Part shown: positions 36,436-45,357 of the stretch, one piece after another
Layout of the letters: each line of letters starts with the position of its first letter
How positions within the stretch are numbered: the first letter of the stretch is position 1
Assembly (NCBI GenBank): GCA_020161405.1
Contig: JAIUOD010000003.1
Location: 281,392-345,391, forward strand
Source of the DNA: Pseudomonadota bacterium
Lineage (GTDB): Bacteria > Pseudomonadota > Alphaproteobacteria > Caulobacterales > Aquidulcibacteraceae
DNA: 64,000 nt
Direction of reading: 5' to 3'
Program-made: the position numbers and the translations under genes
The notes under the pieces: generated by a model
The model's database searches: none
What the model was told of the DNA's origin: nothing
Seen by the model: only the letters and a program-made list of their open reading frames with translations

Positions 36436-37749
36436 ATGATTGATAGAGAATGGTTTAAGCAAAAAATGCGCGACAATAATTTAACCCAAGATGATATGGG
36501 GCGAATTATTGGAAAAGATAGATCAACTTTTAGTCGTTTAATCTCTGGTGAGTTTGAATTTAAATTTTCATATTTAGAAGCAATTGCAAAGGCATTTAAA
36601 ACCAATAAAATGGAAATAATGCAACGTGTTGGGCTTTTAGATGATGGTGATTTTATCGATAATAATCAACAATTTCGCCATATTGAAAGCGCAATTAATG
36701 CTTTTAAAAATGGTGAAATTCTAATTGTTACAGATGATTATGATCGTGAGAATGAGGGGGACTTAATTGTAAGTGGCCGCCATTGCACACCTGAAAAAAT
36801 GGCTTTTATTGTTCGTCATACATCAGGGATAGTTTGCGCACCGATTTCATCACAAATTGCAAAACGTTTAAATTTAACGCCAATGGTTGCAGATAATGAT
36901 GCGCCACATTCAACGGCATTTACAATTTCAATTGATGCAAAATATGGAACAACGACTGGAATTTCTGCGCAAGAAAGAAATGTAACAATTCATGCCCTGG
37001 TAAATAATAATAATGGCCCAGATGAATTTGTGCGTCCAGGTCACATTTTCCCACTTGTAGCACGCGAAGGTGGTGTTCTAGTAAGGTCTGGCCATACTGA
37101 GGCAGCGGTTGATTTATGTAAATTAGCTGGTCATGAAGAAGTTGGTGTGATTTGCGAAATGGTAAATGATGACGGAAGCGTAATGCGCGGCCCCCAAATT
37201 TCCGATTTTGCAAAAACACATAATTTAAAACATATTACTATTGCCGAATTAATTGCTTATAGACAATCTAAAGAGAAGCTTGTTGAACGCGTTTCATCAT
37301 TCATAATTCCAAGCATTATTGGCGATTTAAAAGCAATAAGTTACACAACGCGGTTTGATACATTACAGCATTTAGCATTAGTTTATGGTGATATTGAGGG
37401 CAAAAAAAATATTACAACACGTTTGCATCGCGCTGATATTATTGACGATGTTTTTGGTGGTTCGACACAAGTTAATCAATGCCTTGAAAAAATCAAAAAT
37501 GCTGGGTGCGGGGTTTTAATATATTTACGTGATGGTGCACTTGGTGTTCCAAATGCACCTTTAAAATCAAAAAATATTGAACAAGAAGATAGTCAAACGC
37601 GCCAAGCAATATGGCGCGAAGTAGGTATTGGCGCGCAAATTTTACGCGATATGGGCGTTGATTCTATAAATCTAATCACACGTTCAAATCCCAAATTTGC
37701 CGCGCTCCAAGGTTTTGGCATTGCAATTGACGGTATTACAAGACTTTAA
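36436..37749 (+). CDS. ribB: HTH - 3,4-dihydroxy-2-butanone-4-phosphate synthase - degenerate RibA fusion
   Basis: Makes the four-carbon riboflavin precursor from ribulose-5-phosphate. The 437 residues have an unusual N-terminal Cro/XRE-type helix-turn-helix (about 1-65: WFKQKMRDNNLTQDDMGRII, DRSTFSRLISGE). A complete RibB domain follows (about 75-280: DDYDRENEGDLI, RHTSGIVC, DAPHSTAFTISID, RPGHIFPLVAREGGVLVRSGHTEAA). The C-terminal GTP-cyclohydrolase-II-like domain (about 285-437) lacks the zinc cysteines, so it should be inactive, as in RibBX proteins. GAGG before the ATG at 36436 fixes the start. The last four bases overlap the convergent gene. Confidence 0.9.
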   Translation: MIDREWFKQKMRDNNLTQDDMGRIIGKDRSTFSRLISGEFEFKFSYLEAIAKAFKTNKMEIMQRVGLLDDGDFIDNNQQFRHIESAINAFKNGEILIVTDDYDRENEGDLIVSGRHCTPEKMAFIVRHTSGIVCAPISSQIAKRLNLTPMVADNDAPHSTAFTISIDAKYGTTTGISAQERNVTIHALVNNNNGPDEFVRPGHIFPLVAREGGVLVRSGHTEAAVDLCKLAGHEEVGVICEMVNDDGSVMRGPQISDFAKTHNLKHITIAELIAYRQSKEKLVERVSSFIIPSIIGDLKAISYTTRFDTLQHLALVYGDIEGKKNITTRLHRADIIDDVFGGSTQVNQCLEKIKNAGCGVLIYLRDGALGVPNAPLKSKNIEQEDSQTRQAIWREVGIGAQILRDMGVDSINLITRSNPKFAALQGFGIAIDGITRL

Positions 37750-39317
37750 GAATTATTACCCTCAATAATTTTTTGCGAGGCGACATAATCAATTTTTCCA
37801 GTTCCTAAAACTGGTACTTCGTCAACAAATACAATGCGTTTTGGAAGCGCAAGTTCGTTTACGTGATGATCTTTGTACCATGCCTGTATAACGTTTCTAT
37901 TTGCTTCTTTGCAATTAGTAAGCAATACAATTTGTTCGCCTTTTTTTGGATCATTGACAGATAGCGCAACATGTAGATTTTCTGGCCATATATTGGTTGC
38001 ATAACCTTCAACCGCACCAAGTGAAACCATTTCACCGCCAACTTTTGCAAAACGCTTTAGACGGCCTTTGATGCTTACATAACCTTCATCATCAATTGAA
38101 ACGATATCACCCGTGTCATGCCAGCCACCTGGCATTGTTTGCAACTCTCCTGGTGCATCAACGCGCATATAACCAAGCATAACATTCGGGCCGCGAACAT
38201 AAAGGCGACCACCACCAGTAATTCCCGGAACTGATTCTAATTTCCATTCTAAGTTTGGCATTAGACGACCAACGGTTCCAGGGCGGTTTTTTTCACGCAA
38301 CTGGTTAACTGCTACAACTGGTGCAGCCTCAGTTGCGCCATAGCCTTCAATTATTGAAATATTAAATTTAGACATAAGCGAATCACGTGTTTCAGGTTTC
38401 ACACGCTCTGCGCCGCAAACAATATATCTTAAACTAGCAAGGTCACCATCTTCGGCAACGCGAGCATATTGGTTTACAAAAGTATCGGTTGCAAACAATA
38501 TTGTTGATTTTGTTTCACGAATTAATTTCACAATATTCTTCGCTTGTAATGGCGAAGGGAATAAGAAGGTTTTCATACCTTTAATGAGCGGAAGTAAAAC
38601 CCCGCCTGTTAAGCCAAAAGAATGGAAAATTGGAAGCGGGTTGAACCAAACAAAAGTTGAATCAAATTCACCAATATGTGCGTCAATCTGTTCGACATTT
38701 GAAAGTAGGTTTGCATGACTAAGCGCAACGCCTTTTGGCGCACCTTCTGTGCCTGACGTGAAAAGCATGATGGCAATTTCATCAGGGTCAGCTTTTGGAA
38801 TAAAAGCCTTTGGCATTCTGGCTTCTAATAATCCACGAACCTTATCAAGGCCAGAAATTTTTGATCTTATATCTTCTAGATATATAAAAGTTATGTTGTT
38901 TGATAATTCTTCAACCAATGGTTCAAGGTTTGCAAGCGTTATAAAGCGCTGCGATGTAATGATTGTTTTAATTCGTCCTGCATCACATGCACTTCTTATG
39001 TTGCGTGCCCCTGATGTGAAATTAATCATTGAAACTTTGCGACCAAAGGCATTCAAACCAAATAATGCCGCAACACCACCAATAGAGCTGGCAATCATTA
39101 AACCGACATTTTCACCGCTTTGGGTAACATTAGCTAATTTACGCCCCAAAATCATGGCGCTTAATATAAGGCGATCATAATCAATTGGATTTCTTTCAAT
39201 ATCTTCAATTATTTTTGTAGAACCACCATATTTATGGCGGGCATCGACTAATGCCTCAAATAAAGATTTTCTTGATTTTTCTATTTTAAACCGCGAATTA
39301 GCCATATCGCTTTGCAT
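37746..39317 (-). CDS. AMP-binding acyl-activating enzyme (Aas-like synthetase domain)
   Basis: ANL-superfamily enzyme that adenylates a fatty acid and passes it to CoA or ACP. The 523 residues contain the P-loop-like LFTSGTEGAPKGVALSH, PIFHSFGLTGG, EGYGATEAAP, GWHDTGDIVSIDDEGYVSIKGRLKRFAK, and the C-terminal lysine in VLGTGKIDY. It resembles the synthetase half of the fused acyl-ACP synthetase/lysophospholipid acyltransferase Aas, here as a stand-alone protein without the acyltransferase part. The start may be four codons further in (MANSRF); AGGAA lies directly against the first ATG, which would suit the second. Confidence 0.82.
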   Translation of the reverse strand: MQSDMANSRFKIEKSRKSLFEALVDARHKYGGSTKIIEDIERNPIDYDRLILSAMILGRKLANVTQSGENVGLMIASSIGGVAALFGLNAFGRKVSMINFTSGARNIRSACDAGRIKTIITSQRFITLANLEPLVEELSNNITFIYLEDIRSKISGLDKVRGLLEARMPKAFIPKADPDEIAIMLFTSGTEGAPKGVALSHANLLSNVEQIDAHIGEFDSTFVWFNPLPIFHSFGLTGGVLLPLIKGMKTFLFPSPLQAKNIVKLIRETKSTILFATDTFVNQYARVAEDGDLASLRYIVCGAERVKPETRDSLMSKFNISIIEGYGATEAAPVVAVNQLREKNRPGTVGRLMPNLEWKLESVPGITGGGRLYVRGPNVMLGYMRVDAPGELQTMPGGWHDTGDIVSIDDEGYVSIKGRLKRFAKVGGEMVSLGAVEGYATNIWPENLHVALSVNDPKKGEQIVLLTNCKEANRNVIQAWYKDHHVNELALPKRIVFVDEVPVLGTGKIDYVASQKIIEGNNS

Positions 39318-39507
39318 TTCCTATATTGTGTTAGTTTCTGTTAATTTTAGCCATATCACTTATTTTTGCAAATTGTTTCAACAATTGAAGGCTTGTATTG
39401 ATATAAAAATCACAGATTATATTATAATTTCTAGCAATTTATTTGCTTTATTGCCTTGATAATTACTGATAAAAATTACATATAGGCCAAAACAAATTGG
39501 AAATTTT

Positions 39508-40473
39508 ATGGTCAATTTAATCGACAATCAAAAATCAGCGCGCCCAAGGCATCCAGAAAAAGTTAATCGCCCTGACAATCCTATTCAACGAAAACCAGAT
39601 TGGATAAGGGTAAAAGCACCAGGTGGCGGCGAATATCAAAAGACCGCTGATTTGGTTAAAAATGGCAAATTACATACTGTCTGCGAAGAAGCGGCATGTC
39701 CAAATCTTGGCGAATGTTGGTCAAAAAAACATGCAACCATGATGATTCTTGGCGATACATGCACGCGTGCTTGTGCATTCTGTAACGTAAAAACTGGTAA
39801 ACCCGCGCCAGTTGATAGCGATGAGCCGCGCCGTGTTGCTGATGCAGTTGCACAAATGGGCTTGGCGCATGTTGTGATTACATCTGTTGACCGGGATGAT
39901 TTAGATGATGGCGGCGCACAGCAATTTGTTGATACAATAAATGAAATAAGAAAATCAGCACCACAAACTACAATTGAAATTTTGACACCTGATTTCCTTC
40001 GTAAAAAAGGTGCGGTTGAAAAAGTAATTGATGCGCATCCTGATGTTTTCAATCATAATCTTGAAACTGTTCCACGTCTTTATTTATCAATTAGACCAGG
40101 GGCACGCTATTATGCATCATTAAGATTGCTCGATTTTGTAAAAGAGCGCGATGCAAGCATATTTACTAAATCTGGCCTTATGGTTGGCCTTGGTGAAGCT
40201 AAAGAAGAAGTCATGCAGGTTATGGATGACATGGTAAATGCAAATATCGACTTCCTAACCATCGGCCAATATCTTCAACCAACTGTTAAGCATGCAAAAA
40301 TAGATCGCTTTGTAACACCTGATGAATTTAAAAATTACGAAACAATTGCCTATTCAAAAGGGTTCTTAATGGTTTCAGCATCACCACTAACACGCTCTAG
40401 CCATCATGCAGGTGATGATTTTGCAAAATTGCGCGAAAACCGTAACAAGCAATTGGCAAGGACAAATGCATAG
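39508..40473 (+). CDS. lipA: Lipoyl synthase
   Basis: Radical-SAM enzyme that inserts two sulfurs into octanoylated E2 subunits. The 321 residues contain the auxiliary cluster motif ([12 protein letters not shown]), the radical-SAM motif ([10 protein letters not shown]), and the family C-terminus [16 protein letters not shown] with the conserved RSS(H/Y) serine. GGAAA is upstream of the ATG. Its supply of clusters comes from the SUF operon at 12-19 kb. It overlaps the next gene by eight bases. Confidence 0.97.
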   Translation: MVNLIDNQKSARPRHPEKVNRPDNPIQRKPDWIRVKAPGGGEYQKTADLVKNGKLHTVCEEAACPNLGECWSKKHATMMILGDTCTRACAFCNVKTGKPAPVDSDEPRRVADAVAQMGLAHVVITSVDRDDLDDGGAQQFVDTINEIRKSAPQTTIEILTPDFLRKKGAVEKVIDAHPDVFNHNLETVPRLYLSIRPGARYYASLRLLDFVKERDASIFTKSGLMVGLGEAKEEVMQVMDDMVNANIDFLTIGQYLQPTVKHAKIDRFVTPDEFKNYETIAYSKGFLMVSASPLTRSSHHAGDDFAKLRENRNKQLARTNA

Positions 40474-40951
40474 AGTTAATACAAAGCGCATTTTGCCATA
40501 TTCTCAGGGTGACTTATTATCCCTTGCATGTGATGTTGCAAATTATCCAAAGTTTCTTCCATGGGTTAAGGCTGTAAGAATTTGGAATAAGTTAGATAAA
40601 AGTTTTGATGCGGAATTAATGATTGGTTATAAAAATTTTCGAATTCCATTTTCAACCCATGTAATGATTGATAATGAAAATCATACTATTCATACCCAAA
40701 ATATTGAAGATAAAAAGGGCGGATTTTTAGGGTTCAAAAGCCCAATAAAAAGCCTTGATTGCGTTTGGTCTTTTCAGGAGCAAAACAATCAAACGCAAAT
40801 AAATATTTTAATCAATCTTGAGTTTCGTGACATGATAATCGGTGCGCTTGTTGGCGCAAATTTAGATCGCGCAACACAAAAATTAATTGATAATTTCACT
40901 CAAGAAGCCAATAAAAGATTTGGTGAAAATAAATTATTGCATAGCACGTAA
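40466..40951 (+). CDS. COQ10/RatA-type START domain protein
   Basis: Polyketide-cyclase-like (START/SRPBCC) protein; the mitochondrial relative COQ10 binds coenzyme Q and helps its use in respiration. The 161 residues read [39 protein letters not shown], the family's N-terminus, and [17 protein letters not shown] near the end. The start is the ATG at 40466 inside the lipA 3' end, with AAGG upstream. Bacterial relatives are also called RatA (ribosome-association toxin), but with lipA beside it the COQ10 reading is preferred. The 3' end overlaps the convergent pncC by 18 bases. Confidence 0.88.
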   Translation: MHRVNTKRILPYSQGDLLSLACDVANYPKFLPWVKAVRIWNKLDKSFDAELMIGYKNFRIPFSTHVMIDNENHTIHTQNIEDKKGGFLGFKSPIKSLDCVWSFQEQNNQTQINILINLEFRDMIIGALVGANLDRATQKLIDNFTQEANKRFGENKLLHST

Positions 40952-41425
40952 AAATAAAGAAAGTGCGGTTTTAGCAGCTTCTTGTCGCACATTATCACGG
41001 CCGATATCCCCGAATTTATATTCAAAATTACGGCCAATATGCCCTGTTTTTGCCAAGCCAAAATAAACAAGGCCAACAGGCTTTTCATCACTTCCACCTC
41101 CAGGGCCTGCGATACCTGTTATTGAAACCGCGATTTTTGCACTTGAATTTTTTAACGCCCCAATTGCCATTGCATTTGCCACTTGTGAAGAAACAGCACC
41201 ATAATCACGAAGCATATCTAAAGAAACACCAAGCATTTCATGCTTTGCAGGGTTGGAATAAGTAACGAAACCACGGTCAAACACATTCGAAGAACCCGCA
41301 ACAGACGTCAATAAAGCCGCAACAAGACCACCAGTACAGCTTTCAGCAATCGTAAGCATTGTATTATTGCGCAATGCTGTTTCAATTACATTTTTCGCAA
41401 GAATATAGGTTTCATCATCAAACAT
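40934..41425 (-). CDS. pncC: Nicotinamide-nucleotide amidohydrolase PncC (CinA C-terminal domain)
   Basis: Hydrolyses nicotinamide mononucleotide to nicotinate mononucleotide in NAD recycling. The 163 residues match the stand-alone CinA C-terminal domain: LTIAESCTGGLVAALLTSVAGSS, FDRGFVTYSNPAKHEMLGV, AVSITGIAGPGGGSDEKPVGLVYFGLA, RDNVRQEAAKTAL. It sits four bases after ispDF on the same strand. Confidence 0.93.
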   Translation of the reverse strand: MFDDETYILAKNVIETALRNNTMLTIAESCTGGLVAALLTSVAGSSNVFDRGFVTYSNPAKHEMLGVSLDMLRDYGAVSSQVANAMAIGALKNSSAKIAVSITGIAGPGGGSDEKPVGLVYFGLAKTGHIGRNFEYKFGDIGRDNVRQEAAKTALSLFLRAMQ

Positions 41426-41428
41426 TTT

Positions 41429-42604
41429 TTATCCATTCATCAAAATACATATACTTGCCATTGCAGCTATGCCTTCTTTGCGACCCGTGAATCCCATTTT
41501 TTCGGTTGTGGTTGCTTTGATATTAATCAAATCAATTGGAATATTCAAAATATCAGCTGTGTTTTGGGCTAATTTTTGTGAATGCGGGCCTATTTTTGGC
41601 GCTTCACATATTATTGTAAGGTCAATGTTGGAAATCTTTGCATTTCTTAGCGCCAATCTATCGCGGGCATATTCTAAGAAAATACTTGATGGGGCGCCTT
41701 TCCATTTTTCTTCACTTGGTGGAAATGCTTTACCTATATCACCTTCGGCTAGTGCACCTAATATTGCATCGACCAATGCATGCCACGCAACGTCGGCATC
41801 TGAATGCCCCAATAAGCCGTATTCGTGTGGAATTTTTTCGCCACAAATGGTTACAAAAACACCATCACAAAATCTATGCGCATCAAAACCATTACCAATT
41901 CTTGGAACAGAATGTGTGGCATTTTCCAAAATAACCCCCAAGCGTTGAAAATCTTCATTATTAGTAATTTTATCAAGTCTATGGTTACCTGCTACATAGC
42001 CAATCTTCAAGCCATGATTAACGGCAATTTGTGCATCATCAAATGAATTATTAATATTAGTATTTGCAAAAAAAGCATTGTAATATTTTTTAAAATCAAA
42101 AGCTTGTGGCGTCTGTGCCCTTAAATAATTATCACGGTTTTGATTTTTAGTAAGAATGTCATCATCTTTAATCCATAATGCGTCAGATATATTTAAAGCG
42201 GGTAATGCGCCGTCAAATTTATCAATTATTTTACCTTGAAGTAAATTAAGCATATCCAAATCAATGCCTGGGCGCGCAGCATCGTGAATGAAAACAGTAA
42301 AATAATCATTTTCTTTTTCATGCTTCAAAGCGTTTCCCACACTTTTAGCGCGGGTTTCGCCACCATGTATAAATTCAATTTTATTATGGTTAGAAAATTT
42401 TAGCTTTTTATGGAATTCATCGCCTTGCGGAATAACAATAATTATTTTCCCAATAAAGTCGCATTTTATAAAGCTTTCCACCGAATGACTAATCAAGGTT
42501 TTTCCCAAAAAAGGCATAAATTGCTTTGGTATTTGCGTATTGGCTCTTGTCCCGCTTCCGGCGGCAACAATAATTGCAAGCGATTTTTTAAAGTTTAAAT
42601 CCAT
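41429..42604 (-). CDS. ispDF: Bifunctional IspD/IspF (MEP pathway)
   Basis: Fusion of MEP cytidylyltransferase and MECDP synthase for isoprenoid precursors. The 391 residues begin with the IspD domain (about 1-225: IIVAAGSGTRANTQIPKQF, HDAARPGIDL, RAQTPQAFDF) and continue into IspF (about 232-391: IGNGFDAHRFCDG, GLLGHSDADVAWHALVDAILG, ATTTEKMGFTGRKEGIAAMA). IspF metal ligands (D-x-H and H-S-D) are present. Fused ispDF is standard in alphaproteobacteria. It overlaps no gene and precedes pncC by 3 bp. Confidence 0.96.
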   Translation of the reverse strand: MDLNFKKSLAIIVAAGSGTRANTQIPKQFMPFLGKTLISHSVESFIKCDFIGKIIIVIPQGDEFHKKLKFSNHNKIEFIHGGETRAKSVGNALKHEKENDYFTVFIHDAARPGIDLDMLNLLQGKIIDKFDGALPALNISDALWIKDDDILTKNQNRDNYLRAQTPQAFDFKKYYNAFFANTNINNSFDDAQIAVNHGLKIGYVAGNHRLDKITNNEDFQRLGVILENATHSVPRIGNGFDAHRFCDGVFVTICGEKIPHEYGLLGHSDADVAWHALVDAILGALAEGDIGKAFPPSEEKWKGAPSSIFLEYARDRLALRNAKISNIDLTIICEAPKIGPHSQKLAQNTADILNIPIDLINIKATTTEKMGFTGRKEGIAAMASICILMNG

Positions 42605-42658
42605 ATCTATTAATAAACATGGCTAATAAAAAATAGAAGCGATTTTTCTTGTGCATAT

Positions 42659-42675
42659 TGCCTAAATATTAGGCA
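42659..42675. promoter_or_regulatory. Palindromic operator 1 upstream of ntrB
   Basis: TGCCTAA-ATA-TTAGGCA is a perfect 17 bp palindrome. Its layout (TGC, 11 bases, GCA) equals that of the NtrC consensus (TGCACCA-N3-TGGTGCA), though the inner bases differ. A second copy lies 83 bp on. Confidence 0.6.
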
Positions 42676-42741
42676 CATTACCGCGCGGTCTCAAATATGA
42701 ATTGTATTTCATGTTTGAATAGTTTACACATATACTTTATT

Positions 42742-42758
42742 TGCCTAGCAATTAGGCA
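42742..42758. promoter_or_regulatory. Palindromic operator 2 upstream of ntrB
   Basis: TGCCTA-GCAAT-TAGGCA has six-base arms, with the same outer layout and length as operator 1. It lies 27 bp before the ntrB start, so a bound protein would block or govern ntrBC expression. Autoregulation by NtrC is the simplest reading. Confidence 0.6.
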
Positions 42759-42784
42759 CACTATTTGGAAAAATACCAAAATAT

Positions 42785-43864
42785 ATGTCAGGTGATTTAT
42801 CATATCTAGAAACAATACATCTACCGCTTCTTGTCGTTGGAACAGAAGGTGATGTTCGTTATGCAAATGCGGCCGCACAGGATTTGTTTTCTGTATCACT
42901 AAAATTCATGAAGCGTAATGGCCTTTTTGAAATCATAAAACCTAGCCTAACTATTAAGTCATTAATTGAAAAAGTTTTTAAAACTGGTCTTGGCGTAAGC
43001 GCAGGTGACGTAAGTTTTATAACACCCGCTGTTCAAGAAATTGTTGCTGATATTTCGGTTGGAAAAAATTGGCAATCTGATGAATGCGTTATAATTTTAT
43101 GGCCAAGAAGCCATGCCGCCGAAGTTATGGAGCGCAAATCAGCGAAAGAAAAAGATAAATCATTCGGTCAAATTGGGCGCGCCCTTGCACATGAAGTCAA
43201 AAATCCTTTGGCGGGAATAAGGGGTGCAGCGCAATTATTAATGCTTGATGCGCCAAATTCACAAAAACCATTGGCAAAATTAATTATTGAAGAAACTGAC
43301 CGTGTACATAGACTTATTGATAGGGTTGAAAGCCTTGGATCTGATGATGAAGTACCGCTACGTGCATTAAATATACATTCGATAATCGATCGGGTTATTC
43401 AACTTGCACAAAATGGCTTTGCATCAGGATTAAACATTTCGCGTGAATATGATGTTTCATTGCCGCCCGTCTTAGGCGAGCCAGATAGGCTTACGCAAAT
43501 ATTCTTAAACCTTGCAAAAAATGCCGCAGAGGCAGCAAATGAAAAAGGAAGCGCAGGGAGAATAATATTTTCAACCCGCTATCGTCATGGGCAAAAAATT
43601 ATAAATGGCGATAATTCGTCATTAAGTCTCCCGATTGAAATATCGGTTGCAGATAATGGTTACGGAATTGCCGCAGAACTTCGCAACCAAGTTTTTGACC
43701 CTTTTGTAACAACAAAAAGTGAAGGTTCTGGGCTAGGTTTGTCATTAGTTCGTAAAATGGTTGCGGCACATGGTGGCGTTGTTGAGCTTGAATGTCAGCC
43801 TGGAAAAACAATTTTTAAAGTTCGCCTTATGGTTGCGCAAGAAGCGTTTGGAGAAGAAATATAA
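42785..43864 (+). CDS. ntrB: Nitrogen sensor histidine kinase NtrB
   Basis: Soluble PII-controlled kinase/phosphatase for NtrC. The 359 residues have a PAS-like N-terminus (about 5-110), a dimerisation helix with the phospho-accepting H136 (GRALAHEVKNPLAGIRGAAQLL), and an ATPase domain (about 215-350) with NLAKNAAEAA, VADNGYGIAAEL, DPFVTTKSEGSGLGLSLVRKMVAAHGG. There is no transmembrane segment, as expected. Only a weak GGAAAA precedes the ATG. The stop overlaps the ntrC start by one base. Confidence 0.95.
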   Translation: MSGDLSYLETIHLPLLVVGTEGDVRYANAAAQDLFSVSLKFMKRNGLFEIIKPSLTIKSLIEKVFKTGLGVSAGDVSFITPAVQEIVADISVGKNWQSDECVIILWPRSHAAEVMERKSAKEKDKSFGQIGRALAHEVKNPLAGIRGAAQLLMLDAPNSQKPLAKLIIEETDRVHRLIDRVESLGSDDEVPLRALNIHSIIDRVIQLAQNGFASGLNISREYDVSLPPVLGEPDRLTQIFLNLAKNAAEAANEKGSAGRIIFSTRYRHGQKIINGDNSSLSLPIEISVADNGYGIAAELRNQVFDPFVTTKSEGSGLGLSLVRKMVAAHGGVVELECQPGKTIFKVRLMVAQEAFGEEI

Positions 43865-45297
43865 TGATTGGCACGAATAATAAAAACTTTTCGGCAAATG
43901 GTAAAAGCGGAAAACCTACTGGAAATACCGTTTTAATTGCTGATGATGATGCATCAATCAGAACAGTTTTGTCACAAGCTTTAGCGCGTGCAGGTTTTCA
44001 GGTTCGTTCAACATCTAATGCTTCTACGCTTTGGAAATGGGTTAAAGATAATGAAGGTGATTTGGTTCTAACTGACGTAATGATGCCAGATGGAAGTGTT
44101 TTTGACTTTTTGCCACGCATCAGACAAGAGCGCCCCAAATTGCCAATAATTGTTATGAGTGCGCAAAACACACTCCTGACCGCGATTTCTGCGGCGGAGC
44201 AAGGGGCATATGAATATTTACCTAAACCATTTGATTTGGATAAATTGATTGACCTTGTGAAACGCGCATTATCACCAATTGCAGAACATAGGGCGGTTGT
44301 TCAAAAACGCCGTGCACAAAGTGATGAAAGCCTTCCTTTACTTGGTCGCTCAAATGCGATGCAGGAAGTTTATCGAACCCTATCACGTGTTGCGCCTTCT
44401 GATTTAACTGTTTTAATTGAAGGTGAAGTTGGGGTTGGAAAAACATTAGTTGCCAAAACTATTTGTGATTTTTCACAAAGAAAGAATGCCCCCGTTCGTA
44501 CGCTTAATCTTGCAGGTTTTTCTGATGCCTATGCTTTTGAACAAATTTTATTGGGTCAAAATTTACAAGGCGGCGGTATAATTGATGAATGTCTTGATGG
44601 AACAATCATTTTAGATGGCATAAGTGATGCACCACTACAAACACAAGCACGCGTTGCAAGCATAATTGGCAATTTTGGAGAAAATGCACCGCGCATAATA
44701 GCAATTGCAAATGAAAATATTCGTGAAATGCTTATTGATGGTCGTTTTAGAAAAGATTTATATCATCTTTTAAATGTTGTAAGCATTAAGGTTCCACCAT
44801 TAAGGGAACGTATTGGCGACATTGGTGATTTAGCACGTTTATTCCTAAGCCGCGCAGCAAAAGAAGGTTTAACCGAAAAAATCCTTGAAAAAGGTGCAAT
44901 TGATGAACTTGAAACTTGGACTTGGCCGGGAAATGTGCGCGAACTTGAAAATTTGATGAAACGTATTTGTGCATTAACATCAGAAGCAACAATAAATTCA
45001 GGTGTGATTTCATCTGCAATGGTTGAAACAATAACTGCACCTGTTTCTAGCAATACAAATGGCGATGAAGATTTAACATCTGCGGCAAGAAATGCCTTTA
45101 TAAACTTATTTGCATTGGCAAAAAGTGAGGGACAGCCAATTATTGATTTATATTCTTATGCTATAAGATCTGTCGAAAAGCCGTTATTTGAACTGACCTT
45201 AAAGGAAACGCGGGGCAATCAAATCCGTGCAGCCGAATTATTAGGCTTAAACCGTAATACCTTACGCAAAAGACTTAGTGAATTGAATATACAATAA
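43864..45297 (+). CDS. ntrC: NtrC-family response regulator with degenerate AAA+ domain
   Basis: Nitrogen response regulator of 477 residues. The receiver (about 22-138) has D71 as phosphoacceptor (LVLTDVMMPDG) and the KP motif. The AAA+ domain (about 157-390) has Walker A GEVGVGKT (187-194), but the sigma54-contacting GAFTGA loop is missing (LLGQNLQGGGIIDECLDG in its place). The Walker B reads IILDG (248-252) where active members have LDE. A Fis-type helix-turn-helix (NQIRAAELLGLNRNTLRKRL) closes the protein. It should therefore act without sigma54 and may not hydrolyse ATP. Caulobacter NtrC is also reported to lack GAFTGA. Confidence 0.93.
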   Translation: MIGTNNKNFSANGKSGKPTGNTVLIADDDASIRTVLSQALARAGFQVRSTSNASTLWKWVKDNEGDLVLTDVMMPDGSVFDFLPRIRQERPKLPIIVMSAQNTLLTAISAAEQGAYEYLPKPFDLDKLIDLVKRALSPIAEHRAVVQKRRAQSDESLPLLGRSNAMQEVYRTLSRVAPSDLTVLIEGEVGVGKTLVAKTICDFSQRKNAPVRTLNLAGFSDAYAFEQILLGQNLQGGGIIDECLDGTIILDGISDAPLQTQARVASIIGNFGENAPRIIAIANENIREMLIDGRFRKDLYHLLNVVSIKVPPLRERIGDIGDLARLFLSRAAKEGLTEKILEKGAIDELETWTWPGNVRELENLMKRICALTSEATINSGVISSAMVETITAPVSSNTNGDEDLTSAARNAFINLFALAKSEGQPIIDLYSYAIRSVEKPLFELTLKETRGNQIRAAELLGLNRNTLRKRLSELNIQ

Positions 45298-45357
45298 TAA
45301 ATTATTCTTAAGGCTTGAAGTGTTGCGTACGTGTAACATTTGTGCCATATTTACAAC

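Noticed and set aside
45318..45356. Palindrome around GTTGCGTACGTGTAAC upstream of ntrY
   Set aside because: Only the central CGTACG is a clean palindrome; outer bases do not pair well.
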